From Bacillota bacterium (GTDB lineage: Bacteria; Bacillota; UBA4882; UBA8346): a DNA stretch of 64,000 nucleotides. The position numbers were made by a program, and so were the translations under genes. Shown one piece after another: positions 36,711 through 44,561 of this stretch (within the stretch, counting starts at the first letter, position 1; each line of letters starts with the position of its first letter). The notes beneath the pieces were generated by a model, which saw nothing but the letters and a program-made list of their open reading frames with translations, did not search any database and was not told the DNA's origin. Location of the stretch: assembly GCA_023435565.1 (NCBI GenBank), contig JAEYRN010000103.1:1-64000 (forward strand), in the 5' to 3' direction.

Positions 36711-36975
36711 CATAAGGAATAACATCAGAAAATGTTTATACTGTTTGGTTCAGCTAGTCTTTGATTTCTCCTTGCTTGGCTCTTCGATACAGTTTCCACC
36801 AGAAATCTCCTGCTCTTCCTCTTACAGAAGTTTCATTCGTAGGCTATGCCATCTAGAAGCAATATTTCCCATGGAAACACGTCTAAAGTAATGCCCCTTT
36901 GTTCTCGTCAAATTTGAACCAGACTTTTAACCAGTTGGTATTGGTGCGCATTGTGGCACACCCAAGGAAGGCATC
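36711..36975 (-). pseudogene. Probable degenerate upstream part of the intron
   Basis: This stretch upstream of the domain V-VI tail has no open gene. A minus-strand frame reading SVRGRAGDFWWKLYRRAKQG then EIKD and a stop could be the relic of an intron-encoded or earlier protein. The origin is uncertain. Confidence 0.35.
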
Positions 36976-37758
36976 TTATTTTGAAAGACGATTGTTTTTT
37001 ATATAAACAGGTAAAAGAGCATCAAATAAATTTAAAATGAGGGCTTCAATAGATTTACATTCATTTTGAAGAATTCGAAGCAAATCTCTTACTTCCATTG
37101 AGTATACATAGTCCAAGTTAATAGGCGGGTTATAATCCTCACTGTAATGTTGTGCAAAAGTGATTAATTTTAATCTATCATATAAATTAGATTTTAGAAT
37201 TTTATTCAATTTTGGTGACTCACCATGATGAACTAGTGTGTTTCTTGGATTCCGGTAGTTTTGTACTTTTTTATCTAAATCTTTTAATACTATCGCAACC
37301 TGAGAATCTTTAATCCAGTAATTTTTCAATATTGTATCATAGTTACAATCTTTTTCTCTTAAACCAATCCTATAAACTTCATTTGTTAAAATTAAAGCTA
37401 AATCCATAATGCTTACAATAGTAAGAAGATGAATAGAATAATGATACTCTATCCAAATATCTTGAGTTATATTTTGTTTCAAAAACAACTTTGATTGGCG
37501 GAATCTTTTTATAAAAATATGAGCTTGTTCTAAACGGTCGAAGGAAGATATAATATTCATTATTTTCTTAAAAACATTGGCGTTATAATATTCGTTTTCA
37601 TCAGCCTCTAAAAGATTCTCAAAACGTACTTCGCTGGTTTTTTCTACTTCTTCTAAATACTTCTCATCTAATTTATGAAAAAATGGTTTAAGATTTTCCA
37701 TAAGAGTTTTCGGCAGTAAATGGGCAGAAAGTATCTCAGAAATCGTTGTTTTATTCAT
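36976..37758 (-). CDS. HEPN-like protein (possible RNase), cassette 1
   Basis: A 260-residue all-helical protein. Near residue 196 it has YRNPRNTLVHHGESPKL, an Rx4-6H motif of HEPN nucleases (RNTLVH), after a helix pair typical of that fold. It resembles Cthe_2314-like HEPN proteins. HEPN proteins are frequent ribonuclease effectors in toxin-antitoxin and abortive-infection systems. No antitoxin gene overlaps it. A group II intron tail lies on its 3' side and a structured palindrome (37839-37998) on its 5' side. Confidence 0.55.
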   Translation of the reverse strand: MNKTTISEILSAHLLPKTLMENLKPFFHKLDEKYLEEVEKTSEVRFENLLEADENEYYNANVFKKIMNIISSFDRLEQAHIFIKRFRQSKLFLKQNITQDIWIEYHYSIHLLTIVSIMDLALILTNEVYRIGLREKDCNYDTILKNYWIKDSQVAIVLKDLDKKVQNYRNPRNTLVHHGESPKLNKILKSNLYDRLKLITFAQHYSEDYNPPINLDYVYSMEVRDLLRILQNECKSIEALILNLFDALLPVYIKNNRLSK

Positions 37759-37838
37759 AGAACAACCTCATATTAAAAGTTTTTAAGTTTGTGGCGGCAT
37801 AATGTCGCCACCGGCCTGAATTAGCGGTTATGTGTTTT

Positions 37839-37998
37839 TAACGTCCTTTATTGCTGAATGTCTTCCTACCTTAAAGCTTGACTGAACCTTAGTCACGACA
37901 CGGAATTACGTTTAGACGAGCCTGGGTCTTACAGGATTTGGTGGGTAGATGTGGTCGCAGACAAGACCGAAGCAGGAACACAGTGTTCAGCATCGTTA
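37839..37998. repeat. attC-like structured element A
   Basis: Imperfect palindrome of about 160 bp. Left arm TAACG...TGCTGAA (37839-37858) faces TTCAGCATCGTTA (37986-37998). Inside is ATGTGGTCGC (37949-37958) followed by GACCGAAGCAG. Element B at 39189-39336 has the same order of motifs. The outer boxes recall integron attC cores (YAAC/GTTR), but no integrase is in the window. Confidence 0.45.
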
Positions 37999-38047
37999 CC
38001 TTCCTTTCCATCAGTAACAGCTAGGATGGTGTCGGTTTTTAAAATCT

Positions 38048-38137
38048 TTACCACCAATTGCAAATTGAACCTAAGATACTAACAATTGAAGCAATTAACC
38101 CAAGAAATGTTAGTACCTCCTCATGAATTAACATCAT
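38048..38137 (-). CDS. Small hydrophobic peptide, type I toxin-like (tentative)
   Basis: A 29-residue frame reads MMLIHEEVLTFLGLIASIVS then ILGSICNWW. One hydrophobic helix with an aromatic end resembles holin-like type I toxins. The ribosome binding site (GAAGTGG) is weak. It lies between element A and the NDT-like gene, where an antisense RNA could be encoded. It is too short to be certain. Confidence 0.35.
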   Translation of the reverse strand: MMLIHEEVLTFLGLIASIVSILGSICNWW

Positions 38138-38220
38138 TGAAACCACTTCATGATACAACAATACGTGCCTGAAGCAGAGATACATTGTTATTTGACGTAA
38201 TAAACCTTACTTATTATAAA

Positions 38221-39150
38221 TTACTGAATTGATCCTCTTTCCATTATTCCTTTAATTGTTTCTTTTAGTTTATCTTGAAATTCTAAAGCTCCCCTCGGAC
38301 TATTTTTATATAAAATAGTTCGAATATGGCTTAAATCAAAAGGAATATCATTTTCGTTTTGTGAAATAAGTATTACATCTTTACCTAAAGTATGTGCAAT
38401 ACCAATTTCATAAAATACATTTGGGTTTCTTTGAGTTAAATCTGCAATAATAATTCTTGCTTCATTAATGTTCCTCCATATGTCTTCGATAATTGATTTA
38501 TTACTAAAAATATCATCTGCTCTACTACAATGCATATCAATATTTGCAATTGTAGTTTTAATATTATCCTCATAAAACTCATTTAAATCTTGATCTCCAA
38601 ATGGCATAAGCATAAAAACCTTTTTAGAGTTAATTTTAAAATCAATTGCTCCAAATAATGGATTAATTTTCATCACAACGTTATTCCTTTCTAAATTGTT
38701 ATCAATCTCAAACTGAACCATATCATAAGCTTCTCTTTCAATTTCTTTTTGAGTATTTGGATTTTCCAAATCTGTCAACAATTCTAAAAAAATATCTCCA
38801 CTAAGTGTTTTATCTCCAAAACCACATAATATTCCATAAATTGATAGTTTATTAACATCCAAATACGTTCCATCATTTATTTTGTATATTCCCGTTCGTC
38901 CTTTAAGTGCGTTATCATTTGAAACTGAAAAGTATAACTTATCTTTATATATTCCATAAACCATATTAAAAGGTTTTAGTAACATAAAATTTGTTATAGA
39001 ATAACCAGATTTTTCAACAGCTTTTTGATAGTATGAATGAAATTTCTCAAAAAAATTTGCAAGCATTTGCCTTTGGTTTTTTCCCTCTTCAGTATTAAAA
39101 TAGGCAGGATATTTTTCCATATCAAAATTCTTGTCAAAAAAATCACTCAC
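38221..39150 (-). CDS. NDT/TIR-like nucleotide-binding protein, cassette 2
   Basis: A 309-residue protein. Residues 1-185 are unassigned. The C-terminal domain (about 190-300) has VFMLMPFGDQDLNEFYED, HCSRADDIF, IIEDIWRNINEARIIIADLT, the signature NPNVFYEIGIAHTLGK and IPFDLSHIRTILY. This is the nucleoside 2-deoxyribosyltransferase/TIR-like fold found in many defence-associated proteins; the Glu in FYEIG is the likely catalytic residue. It would bind or cleave a nucleotide such as NAD. Elements A and B flank it. Confidence 0.65.
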   Translation of the reverse strand: MSDFFDKNFDMEKYPAYFNTEEGKNQRQMLANFFEKFHSYYQKAVEKSGYSITNFMLLKPFNMVYGIYKDKLYFSVSNDNALKGRTGIYKINDGTYLDVNKLSIYGILCGFGDKTLSGDIFLELLTDLENPNTQKEIEREAYDMVQFEIDNNLERNNVVMKINPLFGAIDFKINSKKVFMLMPFGDQDLNEFYEDNIKTTIANIDMHCSRADDIFSNKSIIEDIWRNINEARIIIADLTQRNPNVFYEIGIAHTLGKDVILISQNENDIPFDLSHIRTILYKNSPRGALEFQDKLKETIKGIMERGSIQ

Positions 39151-39188
39151 TCATTCCTCACCTCTGTAAATAAGTTTTTTATGTTGCA

Positions 39189-39336
39189 TAACGTATGCAC
39201 ATTACTGACGTGAATTCGCCTTACTTAGCTCTTAAGTTAGTCGAATCCATGTGGTCGCGCAATCTTCGAGAAATAACTTACTTGTCCAACTTCATGAGAA
39301 CTCTTACCGCGACCCGAAGTAGTAATGCATCGGTTA
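39189..39336. repeat. attC-like structured element B
   Basis: Imperfect palindrome of about 148 bp. The arm TAACGTATGCACATTACT (39189-39206) faces AGTAATGCATCGGTTA (39321-39336). Inside, GGTCGCG pairs with CGCGACC, and GAATTCG with CGAATC. ATGTGGTCGC (39249-39258) and GACCCGAAGTAG are shared with element A. Confidence 0.5.
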
Positions 39337-39412
39337 GAGGATCGTGCCGTTGACCCACAGTTGAAGGTATCCATGGATGGATAACCACTAACACTTCATC
39401 GGTTCATAACAT

Positions 39413-40384
39413 TCAGTAATTCTGGATTATCTTTGTAAGGGTAATTTCGATTCTCCTTAAAATGTCCAAATAAATTATTGGTAATTCATAGTTTATTTTT
39501 TGTTCTAAACCAAAGAATCTTTTTCGATTTTTATAAGCTTTAAGTATTCCATTTTCGTTATCTGGTAAAAAAATAAATTTTTCTGTTAACTCATTATTTT
39601 TGATCTCAAAAAAAATCTTTTGATGCTGTTCCCATGAACCATTGTGGATTAACTCATTCCTGAGATTAACTATAATATTTGATATAAACGATGTTTCAAA
39701 TACGGTATTACTCACTTCAATTCTCTGTAGTTCTTTTTTATTGCCATATAATTTATCAAATGACTTTAATTTCGGGTATTTTTCAAAATCTACAGCTAAA
39801 TGCTCAAATTCATAAGCAATCTTTGTCAACAAATCAAAACATGAGTAAGCGTAAATAATAAAATTATTTAACATTGAGTATATTAAGCAAACTTCCTGAG
39901 ATTGGATGAAAAAAACTCCATCTTTTTGAAATCCAAAAGGTTCTAGTTCAGATAGATATACATAAAAATGTGCGAAACTCCAATTCATATTTGACAAGTT
40001 ATTTTGTAAGGAACTTATTAATGATTGACAATCAGATAAATACAAATATTTATTTAAATCCTTTATATTGGACTTATTTACCCAATCCCCAAAAGTATCC
40101 CTTTGAATTGTGAAATCGGAACTCATTCCAGCCTCTATAACCCAAATCGGTAGATTATTTAACTCTTGGTAATATACATCTAAATCATCAAATATATTGT
40201 CAAGAAATTTTTCATAAAGCTCTACACAAAGCGCATCCAGGTTATATAAGATATCATCTCCGTTAAATTGGTATTCCTTTCCCGTTTCTGGATTTATTTT
40301 TTTAATATAGAATAAATGATTGTACATCATATTCTCATTAGAGATCCCATTCACAAAATAATACAAAACAATGCACCTCAACAA
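39413..40384 (-). CDS. HEPN-like protein (possible RNase), cassette 3
   Basis: A 323-residue protein, mostly helical, rich in Asn, Phe and Tyr. Near residue 245 it has VNLRNELIHNGSWE, an Rx4H motif like that of HEPN proteins and distinct in surrounding sequence from the protein at 36976-37758. The long N-terminal region (about 150 residues) is unassigned. The start at 40384 lacks a clear ribosome binding site; an internal ATG at MMYNHLF is possible. Element B lies on its 3' side and element C on its 5' side. Confidence 0.5.
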   Translation of the reverse strand: MLRCIVLYYFVNGISNENMMYNHLFYIKKINPETGKEYQFNGDDILYNLDALCVELYEKFLDNIFDDLDVYYQELNNLPIWVIEAGMSSDFTIQRDTFGDWVNKSNIKDLNKYLYLSDCQSLISSLQNNLSNMNWSFAHFYVYLSELEPFGFQKDGVFFIQSQEVCLIYSMLNNFIIYAYSCFDLLTKIAYEFEHLAVDFEKYPKLKSFDKLYGNKKELQRIEVSNTVFETSFISNIIVNLRNELIHNGSWEQHQKIFFEIKNNELTEKFIFLPDNENGILKAYKNRKRFFGLEQKINYELPIIYLDILRRIEITLTKIIQNY

Positions 40385-40503
40385 ATTTCTTTATTTAAAC
40401 TTCCATTTAACAAACCGACTAGGAAAGCTGATATTTTTTTACGTTTTTATTCAGCGACCCGGAAGGTCACGGAACCAATTTGTTGCTTATATCACGGCAT
40501 GTC

Positions 40504-40597
40504 ATCTAACTCTTAGAATTGTATCTGAAATTGAACCAAGTTACTCAAGCTTTCAATCTAATTCAAACCTCTCAATTCAGATACAATTTAGTTGAAC
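40504..40597. repeat. attC-like palindrome C
   Basis: A 94-bp imperfect palindrome. ATCTAAC (40504-40510, fits RYYYAAC) and GTTGAAC (40591-40597, fits GTTRRRY) bound near-perfect arms AATTGTATCTGAAATTG (40517-40533) and CAATTCAGATACAATT (40573-40588), with one extra base in the left arm. Length, end boxes and unequal arms match the attC architecture. Confidence 0.5.
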
Positions 40598-40752
40598 GAA
40601 GCCGCCCTCCATATCTATGGAGATTCAATCGATAATTTCCCAGTAAAAGGTGACAAAGCTTTAAATTTATTAACTATCTTCCACCGAATTGGAGGGTCTA
40701 TCATCACACTTAAATATGTTTGACATTTTCTGAGCTTTGTCCGGCGGTTTCG
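40597..40752. repeat. Structured palindrome D
   Basis: CGAAGCCGCC (40597-40606) faces GGCGGTTTCG (40743-40752) with one G-T pair, and GACAAAGCT (40652-40660) faces AGCTTTGTC (40733-40741). A small hairpin CTCCATA-TC-TATGGAG lies inside. Length is close to elements A and B. Confidence 0.45.
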
Positions 40753-40791
40753 ATTGCTTAGTATTCCAGCAAATTTTGTTCGCTAATATAA

Positions 40792-40905
40792 CTAATTGTA
40801 AACTTTATATGTACAATATTCTCTAATATCTTCCAAATTCCCTGTTTCACAAACAAATTTCGGTAAAATTTCCCTATCCCTGAAATCTTTATCTAATAAC
40901 CAACC
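40792..40905 (-). pseudogene. C-terminal fragment homologous to 36467-36600
   Basis: The frame reads GWLLDKDFRDREILPKFVCE then TGNLEDIREYCTYKVYN and a stop. The conserved core KDFxDRxxLPKFxxETxNxEDIxEYxTYKV is shared with the fragment next to the intron tail. No N-terminal part is present. Confidence 0.6.
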
Positions 40906-41155
40906 CCCAAATCCCCACCCCCCACCACCCCGAATGTAAATTCTATAAAAAAATAACAAAAAATTACTTCGCTTACAAGGATATTAACAAATTCTACCGA
41001 ATTATACCAATTACCTAGGTACCCTTTGCCCCTGCCCGAACAATACTGATCACATTTTTCGGACGCGGACGATCGAGTTTTAATAACACCAATCGAAACC
41101 TGATTTTCCAGGAGCAAAGATTAATCAAAAATCTAAATCAAAGGAGGACGTACAA

Positions 41156-41650
41156 ATGGCTCAAAATCTAGTCTCTGCCACCTTACCGGCGGAGAAAAAA
41201 ACGGAAATAATGCAAAAACTGACCGAGATTAAAAATGCTCTCGACTTTCTTCTCAGTTTGCAACCAAAAGAAATACGCTCTTTATTTAAACCCGGTAACA
41301 GCTTCCCTCCACTGATTGACAAAGCCTACCACGCCGTTGCCGACCACCCGGAGATTATGCCCAACATATTCGATAAAGAGGAATTTATTAGGGATTATAC
41401 CTTATCGAAAGACTTAACTCCAATTTTCAACCAACTCAACGAATTGGCCGAAAGTGTAGGGAAAACCCTAATGGCCATCAACAGCGACGCCCTAAACGGG
41501 ACCATGGAGGTTTACGCGGCGGTCAAACAACACCGGGATAAAGTCCCCGGCCTGAACGTGATCGCCGAAGAAATGGCCGAGTTCTTCAAAAAAGCGGGCA
41601 AAAAAGCAACCCCACCCAAGGAACAAATAGCGGCTACGAGGTTAAATTAA
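41156..41650 (+). CDS. Conserved hypothetical protein of about 165 residues
   Basis: A 164-residue soluble helical protein (EKKTEIMQKLTEIKNALDFL, then KAYHAVADHPEIMPNIFD and LTPIFNQLNELAESVGKTL). It resembles a family of unnamed proteins I know from Bacteroidota, Cyanobacteria and others that share the pattern of a membrane-free four-helix protein with a Lys-rich tail. The function is unknown. AAAGGAGG precedes the start and a strong terminator follows, so it is monocistronic and probably well expressed. Confidence 0.7.
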   Translation: MAQNLVSATLPAEKKTEIMQKLTEIKNALDFLLSLQPKEIRSLFKPGNSFPPLIDKAYHAVADHPEIMPNIFDKEEFIRDYTLSKDLTPIFNQLNELAESVGKTLMAINSDALNGTMEVYAAVKQHRDKVPGLNVIAEEMAEFFKKAGKKATPPKEQIAATRLN

Positions 41651-41666
41651 ATACCGGACGAATTGC

Positions 41667-41697
41667 GGAGTGTAAAGAACACTCCGTTTTTTTTTGA
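41667..41697 (+). terminator. Strong intrinsic terminator
   Basis: CGGAGTGT and ACACTCCG pair around AAAGA, followed by nine Ts. Confidence 0.95.
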
Positions 41698-41794
41698 ACA
41701 GGAAGAATGATTAAAAGCACATTTTAATTTACACTCTTAAAATACCAGGTTTATAAAGGAATGAAACTTTGAGATTAAACGGTTTTTGGCTTTT

Positions 41795-42067
41795 AACCGG
41801 CATGGAAGCCGGTTCGCGGCGTCGATTTCATGGATGAATCATCGCCGTCGACAGATTAAAAAAGCCTGGTAGGGCGGAAACACGATGTTTCCGTCCCTGC
41901 ATGGGGTTCGAAGCCTACTCAAAAAAGTCTTTTATAATCCCGGCTCATGGATGGCCGGGAATAAGGGGGTCCCGGGGCACTCCCCGGGCCGGTGGGTTCC
42001 AAGGGAATTACGGCCAATTCCCTTGGCCCTAGAGGTGCAGGAGAGCGGGCAGCGTCTCCTGTCGACA
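41795..42067. repeat. Cluster of seven hairpins (possible structured RNA or REP-like array)
   Basis: Consecutive stems: AACCGGC/GCCGGTT (41795-41814); GGCG..GATT/AATC..CGCC (41818-41847); CGGAAACA/TGTTTCCG (41874-41892); TCCCGGC/GCCGGGA (41938-41960); CCCGGGG/CCCCGGG (41971-41988); CCAAGGGAATT/AATTCCCTTGG (41999-42026, perfect 11 bp); CAGGAGA/TCTCCTG (42038-42061). Several loops share CATGGAT. GC content is well above the surroundings. Confidence 0.75.
42030..42067. repeat. 38-bp repeat, copy 1
   Basis: The sequence starts TAGAGGTGCAGGAGAGC and ends CTCCTGTCGACA. It is identical to 44472-44509, and similarity continues through AAAATCAACA. The two copies flank the AIRS-ThiN gene and its riboswitch. 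Confidence 0.85.
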
Positions 42068-42140
42068 CCAAAATCAACAGGTTAAAACCTAACACTAATT
42101 CAGAATCACAGATTAAGGGGAAACAGCAGACCTCTGCGAA

Positions 42141-42413
42141 GAATAATACGAACTCTCCCGAGATTAGCCGGAACTATCGGGAGATTAAATTTTACTATCC
42201 GATGACTAACCGGAACTATCGCGAGACTAACTTTTAATATCCAAAGACTAATCCGAACTATCGCGATATTGAATTTTACTATCCGGAGATTAACCGGAAC
42301 TATCCCGAGACTAACTTTTAGTATCCAAAGACTTATCCGGACTATCGCGAGACTAAATTTTACTATCCAAAGACTAATCCGGATTATCGGGAGACTTACT
42401 TTTATTATCCGCC
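42141..42413 (+). repeat. Tandem repeat, 13 units of 21 bp
   Basis: Units alternate between GACTAACCGGAACTATCGCG-A and GACTAACTTTTACTATCCAA-A, giving a 42-bp higher-order period. In one plus frame it reads as repeated YYPKTNPNYRET-like peptides but with TAA and TAG replacing TAC in two units, so it is not a working gene. There are no spacers, so it is not CRISPR. Confidence 0.9.
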
Positions 42414-42467
42414 GGTAAGTTAACCCTATTAAACGCCATCCGTCAATTAAGGGTAATTCAAAATCAT

Positions 42468-44057
42468 TTAACTTAAACTCACTGCTTGATTGATTTGAAC
42501 TATTTTAGCGGTAAGCTCCGTCAATGTTTTCCCCAATACCAGGATCAATTTCTCCAAATTCAACCGATCCGGAATCTCAATAACATCGGGAAAATCCCCG
42601 GAGTTGCCTAAAACTCGCTCCAGGTCTTTAAAAAAATCATCATCCGACTGTAAGTAGCCCTCGGGAACCGGCATTTTGACTATATGGTAATTTCCCTTAC
42701 GACAGGCCTGAAGGATCGCTTCGTTACTTCTTAAATTAATAATCGAATTCGCCTCCGGAAAAAAGTCCCTAACCGCCAACAGCGTATTCCCCATATAATT
42801 ACTGGCCCCCATCTCCGGCTCACTAATGGAAACAGCCTTCCCCTTTATTCTGATGATTCGTCCGGGAATCCCGGCCAACTCGTCAAGACTCTTGCTGTTG
42901 GAAGCCGCATAGGCTATGTTGGCGCCGATCTCGGGTAACAATCGGTAAATATTCTCGCGGCATAATTCGGCTACCGTATTTTGAAGTTCCTTACACAACT
43001 GTTCAGCGCCGGTTAGCTTACTACCATGAGACTTTTCACTAATTATGTCGGCGGAATTGAAAAAAACATCCCAGAACTTATCCACCGCCGGAGGAACAAG
43101 AGGGAGAGTTTTACCCTTTTCCAAATAAACGCAACCTGTTTCGGGGGAAGTCACCTTGCCGATAATTCGGGCTTCAATTCCGGCTTCTCGATAAGCGTTC
43201 AATAATTCCCCGGTCTTCTCAGGCGAGCAAGTAAGGATCAAAGTCCCCTCGCTGATGACTTCCCAAGGATCCAGTTCGAAATAACCGCAAACCGACTTGA
43301 TATCTTCCGGGATTAGCAGGTCCTCCTTACTGATACGGATTCCTTTCGCCGACGCTTGCGCGATCTCCCAAAGACCCCTTTTCAGTCCGCCCTCGGTTGC
43401 GTCATGCATGGCGTGGACCCCAGGGTTCCGGGCCGCGATTAAAGCGTCCCGGACCACTGATATTTCACGCATCCTCGCTAGAGAACGATTTACGGATTCC
43501 GCAGGCAGAACCCGGAGGAGCGCATCTTTCAATTCATAGGCCAATAACGCCGCCGCTTCCACACCAGCGCCTTTGGTCATGATGATGTCGTCGTTATCCA
43601 TTGCCCCCTTGGGGGAAACATAGCTGTCGCCCATTCCCCAGACGGTTACCCCGCCAATAGTCGGAACTGTTACCGCCCCGTAAAAACCGGTATGTCCGCC
43701 GACGATGGCGATCCCCAATTCCGCTGCATATTTGCTAATGGCGGCGATGAGGGCTCCGATATATTCTTCCGAAGTTTCCGAAGGCAGTAGTAAGGAATAG
43801 GTCATGTATTGAGGTTTGACGCCCATTACCGCCACATCGCTGGCCCCGATATGGACGGTGAGAAACCCAAAGTCATCCGGGGACATGCTCATACTAGGAA
43901 AAATCGGGTCCTCGGCGATAGCCAGATAGCCGTCGCCGGTTTTAAGGATCGCCGCGTCCACCCCCATGGCCGGACCGATCACCACCTCGTTGTTCCGGCT
44001 ACCAATACTTGAAATGATATTTTTTTGAAAAAAATCATCGTTCACTTTTCCGATCAT
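42468..44057 (-). CDS. AIR-synthase-like/ThiN fusion protein
   Basis: A 529-residue protein. Residues 1-330 form an AIR synthase-fold (PurM/ThiL/HypE superfamily) unit with GVDAAILKTGDGYLA, ASDVAVMGVKPQYM, GGHTGFYGAVTVPTIGGV and HDATEGGLKRGLWEI. Residues of about 350-525 match the ThiN thiamine-phosphate synthase domain: PEIGANIAYAASNSKSLDEL, AGIPGRIIRIKG, MGASNYMGNTLL and the late FPDVIEIPDR. AGGAGG precedes the start. A TPP riboswitch with terminator lies upstream, supporting a thiamine role. No other thi gene is nearby. ThiN is best known fused to ThiD, so this pairing is notable. Confidence 0.82.
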   Translation of the reverse strand: MIGKVNDDFFQKNIISSIGSRNNEVVIGPAMGVDAAILKTGDGYLAIAEDPIFPSMSMSPDDFGFLTVHIGASDVAVMGVKPQYMTYSLLLPSETSEEYIGALIAAISKYAAELGIAIVGGHTGFYGAVTVPTIGGVTVWGMGDSYVSPKGAMDNDDIIMTKGAGVEAAALLAYELKDALLRVLPAESVNRSLARMREISVVRDALIAARNPGVHAMHDATEGGLKRGLWEIAQASAKGIRISKEDLLIPEDIKSVCGYFELDPWEVISEGTLILTCSPEKTGELLNAYREAGIEARIIGKVTSPETGCVYLEKGKTLPLVPPAVDKFWDVFFNSADIISEKSHGSKLTGAEQLCKELQNTVAELCRENIYRLLPEIGANIAYAASNSKSLDELAGIPGRIIRIKGKAVSISEPEMGASNYMGNTLLAVRDFFPEANSIINLRSNEAILQACRKGNYHIVKMPVPEGYLQSDDDFFKDLERVLGNSGDFPDVIEIPDRLNLEKLILVLGKTLTELTAKIVQINQAVSLS

Positions 44058-44133
44058 TAATCTATAACCTCCTAGTTATTTATTAGACTGAAAGAACCAA
44101 AAACGCCTTAAGAATCCGATTAAAATTAAAAAA

Positions 44134-44155
44134 CCATACGCAGCTAGGCGTATGG
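44134..44155 (-). terminator. Terminator of the TPP riboswitch
   Basis: CCATACGC and GCGTATGG form an 8-bp stem with loop CTAGCT; on the minus strand TTTTTTAATTTTAA follows. It lies just after the aptamer and before the AIRS-ThiN start, as expected for a transcription-attenuating riboswitch. Confidence 0.88.
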
Positions 44156-44164
44156 CGAAAATCA

Positions 44165-44258
44165 TTTCTCCCTCCCTCCGCTGGCATTATCCAGATCAGG
44201 TTTTTCGGGTCGGAACAGTAACCAGTTCCCTCTCAGCCGGATTCATCCAGCTCCCCGT
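44165..44258 (-). promoter_or_regulatory. TPP (THI-box) riboswitch
   Basis: On the minus strand the conserved blocks appear in order: GGGGAGCTGGATGAATCC, GGCTGAGAGGGAAC, GACCCGAAAAACCTGATC, TGGATAATGCCAGCGGAGGG. This is a full THI element controlling the AIRS-ThiN gene. Confidence 0.96.
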
Positions 44259-44269
44259 TTATTTTCAAT

Positions 44270-44335
44270 TTATAATGTACAATTTACAAGACAATGTACA
44301 ATTTATAATTTACAATTTAAAATTTAAAAGACTTG
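44270..44335. repeat. ACAATTTACAATT-type repeat
   Basis: AT-rich repeats of the AATGTACAATTTA type, as at 32500 and 49826. The promoter for the riboswitch may overlap this region, but I cannot define it. Confidence 0.5.
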
Positions 44336-44471
44336 GCAAATGATGAGCAAATATATTATACAATTTATTATATTGATTGTAAATTATGAGAATTGCTTAA
44401 TTACAAATTTTAAATTATGCAATTCTCTCAAATAGAAATTGAGTAACAAAGGTATTGTAAATTGTAGATCA

Positions 44472-44509
44472 TAGAGGTGCAGGAGAGCGGGCAGCGTCTC
44501 CTGTCGACA
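44472..44509. repeat. 38-bp repeat, copy 2
   Basis: Identical to 42030-42067. It is followed at 44532-44548 by GGAGATTAAACCGGACC, close to one unit of the 21-bp tandem repeat, so both copies are associated with that unit. Confidence 0.85.
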
Positions 44510-44561
44510 GGAAAATCAACATTAACTCGCTGGAGATTAAACCGGACCTTGCCACCCACCA

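Noticed and set aside
41860..41935. tRNA gene (GGGTTCGAAGCC resembles a T-arm)
   Set aside because: No cloverleaf with acceptor, D and anticodon stems can be drawn around it; it belongs to the hairpin cluster.
41992..42237. 81-residue ORF running from the hairpin cluster into the tandem repeat
   Set aside because: It crosses two repeat types, has no ribosome binding site and stops inside the repeat, so it is a chance frame.
42141..42413. CRISPR array
   Set aside because: Units of 21 bp are directly adjacent with no unique spacers, and no cas gene is present.
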